Assembly: GCA_947568835.1 (NCBI GenBank)
Contig: OX387604.1
Location: forward strand, 16,645,076 to 16,709,075
From: Protonemura montana
Lineage: Eukaryota > Arthropoda > Insecta > Plecoptera > Nemouridae
DNA length: 64,000 bases
Direction of reading: 5' to 3'
Position 1 is the first letter of the stretch, and every line of letters begins with the position of its first letter. Under the pieces are notes generated by a model. The model ran no database searches. It was not told the DNA's origin and worked only from the letters and a program-made list of their open reading frames with translations. The translations under genes and the position numbers were made by a program. This document shows, piece after piece, positions 35,631-48,345 of the stretch.

Positions 35631-36570
35631 GGTGCTTCATGGTGCTTCATGGTGCTTTTTGATGCTTCATGGTACTTCATGGTGCTTCATGGTGCTTCAT
35701 GGTGCTTTATGGTGCTTCATGGTGCTTCATGGTGCTTCATGGTGCTTCATGGTACTTCATGGTACTTCATGGTGCTTCATGGTGCTTCATGGTACTTCAT
35801 GTTGCTTCATGGTACTTCATGGTGCTTCATGGTACTTCATGATGCTTCATGGTGCTTCATGGTGCTTCATGGTACTTCATGGTGCTTCATGGTGCTTCAT
35901 GGTGCTTCATGGTGCTTCATGGTACTTCATGGTGATTCATGGTACTTCATGATGCTTCATGGTGCTTCATGGTGCTTCATGGTGCTTCATGGTGCTTCAT
36001 GGTACTTCATGGTGCTTCATGGTGCTTCATGGTGCTTCATGGTGCTTCATGGTGCTTCATGGTGCTTCATGGTGCTTCATGGTGCTTCATGGTGCTTCAT
36101 GGTACTTCATGGTACTTCATGGTACTTCATGGTGCTTCATGGTGCTTCATGGTACTTCATGGTACTTCATGATGGTTTATGGTGCTTCATGGTGCTTCAT
36201 GGTGCTTCATGGTGCTTCATGGTGCTTCATGGTACTTCATGGTGCTTCATGCTGCTTCTTGGTGCTTCTTGGTGCTTCTTGGTGCTTCTTGGTGCTTCTT
36301 GGTGCTTCATGGTGCTTCTTGGTGCTTCATGGTGCTTCATGGTGCTTCATGGTGCTTTATGGTGCTTCATGGCGCTTATTGGAGCTTCATGATGCTTCTT
36401 GGTGCTTCTTGGTGCTTCTTGGTGCTTAATGGTGCTTCTTGGTGCTTCTTGGTGCTTAATGGTACTTCATGTTGCTTCATGGTACTTCATGATGCTTCTT
36501 GGTGCTTCATGGTGCTTTATGGTGCTTCATGGCGCTTATTGGTGCTTAATGGTGCTTCTTGATGCTTCAT
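35631..36570. repeat. 10-bp minisatellite, GGTGCTTCAT, 94 units in perfect register
   Basis: Every unit is exactly 10 bp; there is not one insertion or deletion across 940 bp. Variation is confined to a few positions: G/A at position 4, A/T at position 9, occasional C or T elsewhere. GGTGCTTCTT units cluster after 36250. A multi-unit block containing ggtgctttat, ggtgcttcat, ggcgcttatt recurs 170 bp apart (from about 36341 and 36511), evidence of block duplication. The open frames here (period MVLHGASWCF) arise in all frames from the unit and are not a gene. Confidence 0.98.
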
Positions 36571-37690
36571 GGTGTTCCCAGGCTGCACTTACGTCCAAAT
36601 ACTGTTCTTGATCATGAGTTATGCCGTAACTAATTGAATTAATTCACGATAAATAGTACTCTGGTCCTGTCTCCAGACAATTTAGATTGTGCATGGTTAA
36701 ATCGGTCAGTGGTAACCCAACCCTTGGGAGGATGATAGTATTATTAGTTAGTAATACAATACTGACAGCACGCTAATCAACGACAGAAAGATGCGCTGCC
36801 ACCGCCGCCGCCGCCGCTGCCGTCGTCGAAACCATCGTGACAAGCTCTCGGCATAAGCCAGAAGGGATGTTAATTGATTTTGTATAATGTGCGAAATGAC
36901 ATGGTTTTACTATTCGTGTTAGGGCTCAAGTAATAAGTGATAACTCGTGTCTAGACTGATACAATTAGGACAAGTGTGTTCATCGTATATTTTCGAATGA
37001 TTGTATCGGAAGTCCACGAGTAGAGAGAGAGAGAGGAAGGGGGGGGGGGAGATAGAGGGGGGGGGGGGGAGAGAGGGACAATTTGATTACAACACCTGTG
37101 CTCCTTATCGGCGAGTTTTTTAAATAAACAAAGTAATGTGGAAACTTAGTTTACACTCGCCACTCAATATATACATGCGAAGCGTATCCGCCACCTGAAC
37201 AGTATTTTTTAAAACTCCTTTTTAGTTAGAGATGATTAGATTTTTGGTCGACATTTAAAATTATTAAGCGCTCATTTTGAAAGTTTGCGAACAATTAAAA
37301 AAACATTCTGTTGGATTTATAGAAGACGTAACTCGCATAAGTGTGAATTGAAACTCTTTTAATTCCTTCTGAGAGATTTCGCTTCAGTACAATTTTGGTA
37401 CAAAACGTTATGTAGGTAGGTCAATAAATTAATTTACAAGAAAAATTTCAACAAATGTTTCTCATCAACATTATATTTAACTAGGAATTTGTAACGCAAT
37501 TTGAGTAGCGTTGTATGATGAGCGTAGTTTATTTTATTCGTTATTCCTTTATTTATTCTTTATGCTTCTTTTGGTAAAAACCTACGCAAACTGCATGAAA
37601 GGAACTTTCCGCAAGTGATCACCAATAATTTCGGTTAGTTAGAGTAAACGTTTCATCTGTACACATATGATTAATTTAATTACATTATTA
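36571..37690. other. Intergenic with simple repeats
   Basis: (CCG)n with CGT ends at 36797-36828. A GA/G-rich tract with two long G runs at 37022-37077. Otherwise AT-rich with nothing recognised. Confidence 0.4.
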
Positions 37691-37953
37691 TATTAAAAAC
37701 ACCACTCCTGCTCTTGTCAGATCTTACATTGAGGCATTGCGTCCATCTTTAAAATGCTTGACCTTGAAGACATAGTTATCTTATGACATAGTCATATTTC
37801 CTATGCTATTATATTCTATTCTACGCCATTTTACTGCTACTTCTCTCATTTTATGTATTCTGACGTATTCTATAACAAACCTTACCTACTCTGTAACGTA
37901 TTGTTCCTAGAATAAAATATATTTTATTATTATTATCATTATTATTATTATAT
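37691..37953 (+). repeat. Possible LINE 3' UTR ending in (ATT)n
   Basis: A pyrimidine-rich, non-coding stretch ends in aataaaatatattttatt followed by about nine ATT units with one C. This is a common LINE 3' terminus in invertebrates. No reverse transcriptase sequence is visible upstream, so a host 3' UTR or a plain microsatellite is possible. Confidence 0.3.
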
Positions 37954-37959
37954 TGCGAT

Positions 37960-38212
37960 GGGTCATTTATTAGATGGGTGGAACACAGTACAACCAGCGC
38001 TGCTTGGAAGAAATCTTCCAGGGATTCGTGTCAGCACTTTGCATTGAACTCCCTTGGTACACTTCGGCACCGGCCAGCACCGGGCTTTCGCTCCTCCCTT
38101 GTAGGCAAGATTAGGTTCATTGTCAAAGTATCAACCCCTTTCATCACATCGCCCATTTATTCGACAGGTGTACCTGGGCTCGATGTCGAAATATCTCACG
38201 CGGCATAGGGAA
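37960..38212 (+). mobile_element. Heavily decayed third copy of the 5S-derived SINE, opposite orientation
   Basis: The reverse complement reads ttcgacatcgagccc, then acaagggaggagcgaaag, then cccggtgctggc, in the same order as ttttgacatctggcc, agaagggcggaggggaaa and cccggtgccggc in the intronic copy. The left end (ttagatgggtggaac) may be what remains of the 5S head. Homology is patchy, so boundaries are approximate and the copy must be old. Confidence 0.45.
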
Positions 38213-39388
38213 AAATTGTTATTCGAACGGACACTGCCACAACATTTTGAAAAATAGATTTGAATATATTTCAAAACGCGCAAAGAAGCATGTTATGGTG
38301 TAAATTAGTATCAGTGTTCGCTTCTTTAGTAATATTGACATTTTAATTTGATGTCCAGTGGCATTTTGGAGCTATAATCTTCTTTTCTTTTGACTCTTTT
38401 GGGTTCAAACTAAGCCTCAGACTTTGTAACTTTGACGAATATGTGTATAAATTAGTGATCAAGCATCACTAAACTTGTTGTCGGCTGTTCATCATAAACA
38501 AAACAAATTGGCGTTTTTATAGATGCCTACTTTTACTTCCTGTTTTTCGTTTTTTGTAAGAATAATAGGTCAAATAATATGGTTTGTACGCCACTGCAAT
38601 AAGTAACAGTGCAGGCTAAATCTTAGCTTCAATGAGGACTTCTATAAGTCTTGTTTCAAATATTACTTCTTTTGTGACAAAGTAGGTGTATACGGAATAC
38701 AAATTGTGCAATATTGAAGTCTTTTTACTCTCTAATGAACGTGGCCGTATAAAATGCAAGGAATTGATACCTTTATGTTGCACAGTGAAACCTTACACTT
38801 TTCAAATATAGGGTAAAGATAATCTTCCCTCGAGCATTGCGTAATTCATCATACTGATTTCCTTCGTTGTCGTCATTCTTGTGGTAGAGTATTGGAAGAA
38901 GATGAGTGGATATAACAATAGTTTAAAAAAAATGGCAAATCATATAAATAGGGTTTTAATGACTGGAAGAAACGGAACTCGGAAGTCCCATTGTACCACG
39001 GTTCTTACATAAAAGTAAATAAATATATTTCTTAAGCTAAAAAAAAAAATTAGCAAGTAGATACTTTTTAATATTTCACATTCCCTAATGGAAATTACCA
39101 TCTCTCCGAGCTCTACGGACCATATCGAATGTCTGAACGTACGAAAGCATTCAACATTAACAGCGGCACCAAGCAAAGATGTTCATAATACATCGAAGCC
39201 GTAAGGAGATGATTAATTGTTTCAAATTAGGTTAATAATAATCTTTAGCAGTGAGTTGTGCACGATAATAATTTATCTTTGACGCATGTCGAGTCCACGA
39301 AGCATCACCGATAAAATCATCACTGAGCGAAAGATCATCGAGCAAAGCATTAACTGCACTAGCACCACTTTCATCACTAAGCACTAAC
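38213..39388. other. Intergenic; degenerate edge of the 33-bp array at its end
   Basis: AT-rich until about 39295. From there to 39388, short catcac, gcaaag and catcactaagc motifs recur irregularly and resemble pieces of the 33-bp unit. They may be its diverged edge or its seed sequence. Confidence 0.4.
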
Positions 39389-42300
39389 ATCACTGGGCAA
39401 AGTATCAACCAGTAGAAGGACATCACTGGGCAAAGCATCAACCAGCAGAAGGACATTACTGGGTAAAGCATCAACCAGCAGAAGGACATCACTGGGCAAA
39501 GTATCAACCAGTAGAAGGACATTACTTGGCAAAGTATCAACCAGTAGAAGGACATCACTGGGTAAAGTATCAACCAGAAGAAGGACTTCACTGGGCAAAG
39601 CATCAACCAGCAGAAGGACATCACTGGGCAAAGCATCAACCAGCAGAAGGACATTACTGGGTAAAGCATCAACCAGCAGAAGGACATCACTGGGCAAAGC
39701 ATCAACCAGCAGAAGGACATCACTGGGCAAAGCATCAACCAGCAGAAGGACATCACTGGGTAAAGTATCAACCAGAAAAAGGACTTCACTGGGCAAAGCA
39801 TCAACCAGCAGAAGGACATCACTGGGCAAAGTATCAACCAGTAGAAGGACATTACTTGGCAAAGTATCAACCAGCAGAAGGACATCACTGGGCAAAGTAT
39901 CAACCAGTAGAAGGACATTACTTGGCAAAGTATCAACCAGCAGAAGGACATCACTGGGCAAAGCATCAACCAGCAGAAGGACATCACTGGTCAAAGTATC
40001 AACCAGTAGAAGGACATCACTGGTCAAAGTATCAACCAGTAGAAGGACATCACTGGTCAAAGTATCAACCAGTAGAAGGACATCACTGGGCAAAGCATCA
40101 ACCAGCAGAAGGACATCACTGGGCAAAGCATCAACCAGCAGAAGGACATCACTGGTCAAAGTATCAACCAGTAGAAGGACATCACTGGTCAAAGTATCAA
40201 CCAGTAGAAGGACATCACTGGGTAAAGTATCAACCAGTAGAAGGACTTCACTGGGCAAAGCATCAACCAGCAGAAGGACATCACTGGTCAAAGTATCAAC
40301 CAGTAGAAGGACATTACTGGTCAAAGTATCAACCAGCAGAAGGACATCACTGGGCAAAGCATCAATTAGCAGAAGGACATTACTGGGTAAAGTATCAACC
40401 AGCAGAAGGACATCACTGGGCAAAGCATCAACCAGCAGAAGGACATCACTGGGCAAAGCATCAATTAGCAGAAGGACATTACTGGGTAAAGTATCAACCA
40501 GCAGAAGGACATCACTGGGCAAAGCATCAATTAGCAGAAGGACATTACTGGGTAAAGTATCAACCAGTAGAAGGACATCACTGGGTAAAGTATCACTCAG
40601 CAGAAGGACATCACTGGTCAAAGTATCAACCAGTAGAAGGACATCACTGGGCAAAGCATCAATTAGCAGAAGGACATTACTGGGTAAAGTCTCAACCAGC
40701 AGAAGGACATCACTGGTCAAAGTATCAACCAGTAGAAGGACATCACTGGGCAAAGTATCAACCAGCAGAAGGACATCACTTGGCAAAGTATTAACCAGCA
40801 GAAGGACATCACTGGTCAAAGTATCAACCAGTAGAAGGACATCACTGGTCAAAGTATCAACCAGCAGAAGGACATCACTGGGCAAAGCATCAATTAGCAG
40901 AAGGACATTACTGGGTAAAGTATCAACCAGTAGAAGGACATCACTGGGCAAAGCATCAACCAGCAGAAGGACATCACTGGGCAAAGTATCAACCAGAAGA
41001 AGGACTTCACTGGGCAAAGCATCAACCAGCAGAAGGACATCACTGGGCAAAGTATCAACCAGAAGAAGGACTTCACTGGGCAAAGTATCAACCAGCAGAA
41101 GGACATCACTGGGCAAAGCATCAATTAGCAGAAGGACATCACTGGGTAAAGTATCAACCAGTAGAAGGACATCACTGGGCAAAGCATCAATTAGCAGAAG
41201 GACATTACTGGGTAAAGTATCAACCAGAAGAAGGACTTCACTGGGCAAAGCATCACTCAGCAGAAGGACTTCACTGGGCAAAGCATCAACCAGCAGAAGG
41301 ACATCACTGGGCAAAGCATCAACCAGCAGAAGGACATTACTGGGTAAAGCATCAACCAGCAGAAGGACATCACTGGGCAAAGCATCAACCAGCAGAAGGA
41401 CATCACTGGGCAAAGCATCAACCAGCAGAAGGACATCACTGGGCAAAGCATCAACCAGCAGAAGGACATCACTGGGTAAAGTATCAACCAGAAGAAGGAC
41501 TTCACTGGGCAAAGCATCAACCAGCAGAAGGACATCACTGGGCAAAGCATCAACCAGCAGAAGGACATCACTGGGCAAAGCATCAACCAGCAGAAGGACA
41601 TTACTGGGTAAAGCATCAACCAGCAGAAGGACATCACTGGGCAAAGCATCAACCAGCAGAAGGACATTACTTGGCAAAGTATCAACCAGCAGAAGGACAT
41701 CACTGGGTAAAGTATCAACCAGAAGAAGGACATCACTGGGCAAAGCATCAACCAGCAGAAGGACATCACTGGGCAAAGCATCAACCAGCAGAAGGACATC
41801 ACTGGGCAAAGTATCAACCAGCAGAAGGACATCACTGGTCAAAGTATCAACCAGTAGAAGGACATCACTGGTCAAAGTATCAACCAGTAGAAGGACATCA
41901 CTGGTCAAAGTATCAACCAGCAGAAGGACATCACTGGGCAAAGTATCAACCAGTAGAAGGACATTACTTGGCAAAGTATCAACCAGCAGAAGGACATCAC
42001 TGGGCAAAGTATCAACCAGTAGAAGGACATTACTTGGCAAAGTATCAACCAGCAGAAGGACATCACTGGGCAAAGCATCAACCAGCAGAAGGACATCACT
42101 GGTCAAAGTATCAACCAGTAGAAGGACATCACTGGTCAAAGTATCAACCAGTAGAAGGACATCACTGGTCAAAGTATCAACCAGTAGAAGGACATCACTG
42201 GGCAAAGCATCAACCAGCAGAAGGACATCACTGGTCAAAGTATCAACCAGTAGAAGGACATCACTGGTCAAAGTATCAACCAGTAGAAGGACATCACTGG

Positions 42301-43852
42301 GTAAAGTATCACTCAGCAGAAGGACATCACTGGTCAAAGTATCAACCAGCAGAAGGACATCACTGGGCAAAGCATCAATTAGCAGAAGGACATTACTGGG
42401 TAAAGTATCAACCAGCAGAAGGACATCACTGGGCAAAGCATCAACCAGCAGAAGGACATCACTGGGCAAAGCATCAACCAGCAGAAGGACATCACTGGGT
42501 AAAGTATCAACCAGTAGAAGGACATCACTGGGTAAAGTATCACTCAGCAGAAGGACATCACTGGTCAAAGTATCAACCAGCAGAAGGACATCACTGGGCA
42601 AAGCATCAATTAGCAGAAGGACATTACTGGGTAAAGTATCAACCAGTAGAAGGACATCACTGGGCAAAGCATCAATTAGCAGAAGGACATTACTGGGTAA
42701 AGTATCAACCAGTAGAAGGACATCACTGGGTAAAGTATCACTCAGCAGAAGGACATCACTGGTCAAAGTATCAACCAGCAGAAGGACATCACTGGGCAAA
42801 GCATCAATTAGCAGAAGGACATTACTGGGTAAAGTATCAACCAGTAGAAGGACATCACTGGGTAAAGTATCACTCAGCAGAAGGACATCACTGGTCAAAG
42901 TATCAACCAGCAGAAGGACATCACTGGGCAAAGCATCAATTAGCAGAAGGACATTACTGGGTAAAGTATCAACCAGCAGAAGGACATCACTGGTAAAAGT
43001 ATCAACCAGTAGAAGGACATCACTGGGCAAAGTATCAACCAGCAGAAGGACATCACTGGTCAAAGTATCAACCAGTAGAAGGACATCACTGGTCAAAGTA
43101 TCAACCAGCAGAAGGACATCACTTGGCAAAGCATCAATTAGCAGAAGGACATTACTGGGTAAAGTATCAACCAGCAGAAGGACATCACTGGTAAAAGTAT
43201 CAACCAGTAGAAGGACATCACTGGGCAAAGTATCAACCAGCAGAAGGACATCACTGGTCAAAGTATCAACCAGTAGAAGGACATCACTGGTCAAAGTATC
43301 AACCAGCAGAAGGACATCACTTGGCAAAGTATCAACCAGCAGAAGGACATCACTGGGCAAAGCATCAACCAGCAGAAGGACGTCACTGGGCAAAGCATCA
43401 ACCAGCAGAAGGACGTCACTGGGCAAAGCATCAACCAGCAGAAGGACATCACTGGGTAAAGTATCAACCAGTAGAAGGACATCACTGGGTAAAGTATCAC
43501 TCAGCAGAAGGACATCACTGGTCAAAGTATCAACCAGCAGAAGGACATCACTGGGCAAAGCATCAATTAGCAGAAGGACATTACTGGGTAAAGTATCAAC
43601 CAGCAGAAGGACATCACTGGGCAAAGCATCAACCAGCAGAAGGACATCACTGGGCAAAGCATCAATTAGCAGAAGGACATTACTGGGTAAAGTATCAACC
43701 AGTAGAAGGACATCACTGGGCAAAGCATCAATTAGCAGAAGGACATTACTGGGTAAAGTATCAACCAGAAGAAGGACTTCACTGGGCAAAGCATCACTCA
43801 GCAGAAGGACATCACTGGGCAAAGCATCAACTAGGAGAAGGACATTACTGGG
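39389..43852. repeat. 33-bp minisatellite, about 135 units (4.46 kb)
   Basis: The unit is AAGGACATCACTGGGCAAAG followed by CATCAACCAGCAG. Every unit keeps a length divisible by three, and no frame-changing insertion or deletion occurs over 4.4 kb. A handful of variant positions (C/T and A/G pairs, GGG/GGT/TTG, CCAG/TTAG/CTCAG) combine into higher-order blocks: a 4-unit (132 bp) block repeats through about 42340-42960, a 6-unit (198 bp) block starts at about 42977 and 43175, and a block of at least ten units near 39835 recurs near 41947. On the minus strand one frame (LLLVDALPSDV per unit) is open for 1512 codons; on the plus strand the GHHWAKHQPAE frame has three stops. Confidence 0.98.
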
Positions 43853-46800
43853 TAGAAAGGGCACTCGTTCGAGATCACCGGCCAAACCTGAGCCCATAGT
43901 TCTCATCGTGGTCACTCATATTCAAGAATTTTACGACACTACTTCACAGCACGAAACAATGCTTCTCCTTTTCAGTCCCTCATTCCTCTTTCTTCTGGGT
44001 TTTAGTCGGAGATAAGTATTACTACGATGGTGCAGACGATTTAAGTTTATGGCTCTGCGTGGAGACCCCGAGGTCAATCAAAGAGGACGACCCCCGCGCC
44101 GCGTGCTATAAGATACTAAAAGTTTTTGGGCCTGCTCTACGCCAGCCTCAGCGCCCCCTGCGCAGTCTCAAACTGGGTGCTTTCAAGTATTCATAAAAAA
44201 AACACACACACACACACAAACAACAAGGACATAGCCACACACAACCAAAGAAAAAACTATAAAAGTGAGTGGAAAAAAAAGTAGGAAAGGATATTGCAGC
44301 CATGTGATCAATTGAATTTTGTGAGCCTCCATACGCGATTATTAGCGTGATTTATTTTTGATGATATTAACTTCCGCACATATCAAGTTACTGTGTCAAC
44401 AATCATTCTTCTTAATGGTTAAGAAATGTTTATAAGGTGGTCAATCTCCAAGCTTGCCAAACATTTTACCTTTGAGAAGTCGTGGTTACGTTCTTGATTT
44501 GGTTTAATCATTGCACTGATTCTTTTCGATAATTTATTTCAATTATAAGGTGAGATGATTTGATTTGCGGAAACATGCAATCCTTCCCCAATCAATAAAT
44601 TGGTAACAAAAAACCGCGCCAGTCACTTGCCTAGTATTTCCTACACAAAAGATCATATGAATACTTTTAAATTTGTCCTTGTTGCTTCATTGTTTTCAGT
44701 GAATGCTTTTCAAAACAGCAAATATTAAGGTTAACTCTGTTATCATCTCTGCAACAAATATTTTGCTGCATCAAATATTTATCCAAACCCACACGATTAA
44801 GATATAATATCATCTGTATTGAATACCTCGATTAAACTCATTTAATCATTAATCAAATAAAGTAAACAAAACAACAAACACCAATGGAATACTCGTCGCT
44901 CATTTGAAGTAATACGAAATCAATAAGGTATAATGCACAGGATTTTTACTAAACCTTAAGCTTATTAGCGTACCGCACAACTTCCAATGTGGCTGTTGTG
45001 GTTTGGCTAGACAACATTCCACAAAACGATGCAACCAGTGATTGGCTTTCATTGCCAACAAATTGTTGCATTTCATACCACGGTGACAACTATGCACGTT
45101 GAGGTTGCAAATGATGAAAAGCATTTCTGTTTGCAATGCAATTCAATCACTGATATTCCTAGAATTCATAATCCCATTACGAATCCCCGTCGATTTCAAG
45201 TTTTGTTTGTTTTTGTGCATTTGTTGGTGCAATTTGTATAAAGTAAATGATACTGCTCAGAGCTTATTGCATTTCAATCTGGATATAGGTTTATCACAGT
45301 CATAAATAAATCTATTTAATTAGTTTTTGTTTAATGATTCCAGAATCAGAAGGCTGATCACTGTCAGTTTTTGCACGAATGTCCCTTTAGAAACTAAATA
45401 TTAGTGACTACCTGTTTCCTACCTAACAATGTGCATATATTACAAATATAAATGGCACACAAACTCCAGTCTCGCTAACTACCACTAATCTATGCATTTA
45501 AAATTTCAAAGTCCTGCGGTATGTGGTTTTGCAATATCCATTTCAAATGACAATCTAAGCCATTTTGAGATACGTTTTAAATCCACATTGCGCGGTCCTA
45601 AAAATAAATCGAACTACGTTTCTTCTTCCACCGTTTCACGCCTGAGAAATGTTGTATGAACGACTTCAAGTAAAATGATATAATAATGTACGCTTAGATA
45701 TATTTTATATGTTTAGTTATAATATATGTAGATGACACCTCATGACACCTCATAAATACCTACGGCTGTGCGCTTCGTAACTTAGGCACTTAGATCAACT
45801 TAAAAGCACATTTATATAATATATTCTTGAGTACAAGAAATATGTTTTCAATAAAATATAAATAACAGAGTTAACCGGCTCAAAAATTACAATTCAAGGA
45901 ACAATTTTGGATCGATTAAAATGTACAATGTATAACATGATTTAAAAATGAAATAGAGGTCCCATAGGCATTACATGAACAATTCGTGTTTAAATTTCTC
46001 TTCCTTTAGCACCTTAGTGCTGTATATCTATAAATATTGTCGGATTGAGATAGGAAAATGATAAATGGGTATCTCATTTTCTGAAATCCCATTGAAAGAA
46101 AATTTTATCAAAAGCTATTGGAGATAGTTTCCTCTAATATGTTGACTTTATCCCCATTATCACCACTATAAGTTTTGTAATACGCTGGGTAATACTGACA
46201 CACAAACATCATTTGCGCAAACAACTTGAACAAAGTAAACTGTGCAAATTAAAATAGACTTCTTAAAAACAAAGTGCCTACAAATCTAGTCAAATTATAT
46301 GTATTTATTCCAGATGATATTCAAATATTTTTTGTTTACTCAATCTACTGGTAGGTGAGCAATTGCACTGAACTAGATAATCCAGAAGAAACCAAGGGTA
46401 ATCACCGGCAAGAGTATTGTTGTAGATTTATGTTTCAACATTTAAATTTCATGCTTAAATTTAAGCTGTTTTTCTCTAACATGTATATATATCTTCGTCT
46501 CTAAAACTGCATTTAAAACGAATTGAAAACTACTTCCAAGCTAGATGCTAATGAAAATTGCACTAAGTGCTTCTACAATACAACAAGTCTTCGCTGCTTT
46601 ATGCATCGTTAGCGAATCGTTTTAAATAGTTTTATAGGACATAATTATATGTGGTATGGCCACTTCCCTAAACAGCGAATCCCATTAGAAGTTGTTATCT
46701 GTTGATCATTAATTCTTTCCGACCAAGATCAACAACTTCTCGATATTCTTCTTTTCTCGGTCTGAGCCGAAGCTATGTCGAACACGGCAGAGATGCTTTG

Positions 46801-48260
46801 CAATGCTTCCCTTGATTCATTCAATCATTTTCACTGGTGAAAAAAAAGGGAAAAAAACGTTAAAAGGGTTTTTATTTGCTGCAGCCGCCGGATTCTATCC
46901 ATGGCATCAACATTGTATTTTTGTAATAACGCTCTGCTAGAAGGTATATTACTTATAATATTGGATAATAATTCTACGAGTTGACAGAGTAACATTTAAA
47001 AAATGTTATCATGATTCGATTTACTTTCATGTTTTATATCTATTTTGAAAGTTTTTTTTTTGTCAGAATAGGAACCCATTAAGTGGAAATATTGTGTTGT
47101 GCGATAACAAGTTGAGAGTGTTTCGGTGTCATTCCTCGAGGAAAAATTCCTTTTCAGAAATTCATCTGCTTCTTTCAATATTTTAACGATTCGTGAAAGG
47201 TCTGCTCACTATTCTTCTTGCCCACCACATGCAACTTTGGCGGCGTCTTCCTCCACTCGGCAAATAAATGCCAGTCTTTTGGCCAGCTCAAGATAATTCA
47301 AGCCCTCCTAATTGAACTGATTCCTCCTCGAAATCCATTTAGCCAATGGAAGATATAAAAAGATTTTAATCATCGTCTTGTAGAACAAGCAATTCTTTTA
47401 CAATTCAAAGTCAAATGCATCAGCTCGTTAGAATATAGGCTGAAATAAAGCATACTCTGCACAATTTTTAACCATTGGTAATAGGAATTAAGAACATAAA
47501 ACAGTAAATGGACTATTAAAAATAATTAAACAAAATAAGGATTTTATTTTTTGTAATTAATAAGTAATTAAAAGTTTTAAAACTGAATATTATTAAATAA
47601 AGACGTTGAACACCTGATTTCATGCTCTTTACTTGAGGTTGAATTTAGGTTCAATTAAGGTATACTGTTCGTCTCTAAAAAAAGAGAAGGTATCAAGTCT
47701 CTTATCATGCGTCACCTCTCGCTTATTTATTCCATGTGAAGAATCTGGAAAAGAGTCTGCATCATATATTCGTTCATGCGATTCAAAAGAAATTTCATAC
47801 TCCTTTCACTGAGAAAAACCAAATGAAAAGTCTAAAAATACCCGGACGAAAACATCAAAGATGGACTCCCCATACCATTAAAAATTAAGATCTGTGTAGG
47901 AAGCCTTAGGGTCCTCTTCATTCATGGCTCGAACTGAAGACAAATTTGTATTAGCGCACTAGATTTTCACTCATACTTTCTTTCTTAACGGTTACTTATA
48001 AAGGGTCACATGCATCTTCAATTGTATTATAGATGTAAGATTTGATAGGTTCGAAATTTTATTAAAAAAATAAAAGCATGTACAAAATAAATCATGAAAT
48101 CCTAAAAATCTGAAAATACCTGTTTATTTGGACAAATTATATATTTTATTTAAACTGTAGCTTACAGGATCACTGACCAAAAAGATTTCAGCAAGGAAAT
48201 ATTGTTTCCACTCACATTGTTACAAGTAGAAATTAGAAAAAGAAAGGAAAAACCTCCCCA
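43853..48260. other. 4.4 kb without a recognisable gene
   Basis: A GC-rich patch at 44040-44170 has no clear exon. (AC)n near 44203-44217. The rest is AT-rich, with only short frames at 44900-45305 and 46996. A 13-bp direct repeat (atgacacctcat) is near 45733. No element boundary recognised. Confidence 0.3.
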
Positions 48261-48345
48261 TTTTTCAGGACCACAAGTCAGTTGCAACAGAGCAAGTCCG
48301 TCACTCACCACAACAAAGAAAGGAAAGTTGTTTAAGAACTTTGAA
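48261..48345 (+). repeat. Second copy of the histone-type 3' end sequence
   Basis: TTTTTCAGGACCACAAGTCA and the following gcaacagagcaa, cacaacaaagaaagg and agttgttt align with the sequence downstream of the stem-loop at 34290 on the minus strand, with most positions identical. The 3' stem arm AGGACC and ACCA-like flank are kept. The 5' arm (ccccat) no longer pairs, so the loop is broken. AACAAAGAAAGG resembles the purine-rich histone downstream element bound by U7 snRNA. No histone frame precedes it. Confidence 0.5.

Noticed and set aside
35529-36611. Several frames of 70-287 codons with period MVLHGASWCF
   Set aside because: They are translations of the 10-bp repeat. Since 10 is not a multiple of three, every frame shows the same period.
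39377-43915. 1512-codon minus frame as an annotated gene
   Set aside because: No signal peptide, domain, splice context or codon evidence beyond the repeat; the unique ends are only about 20 and 2 codons. Kept as a finding, not a CDS.
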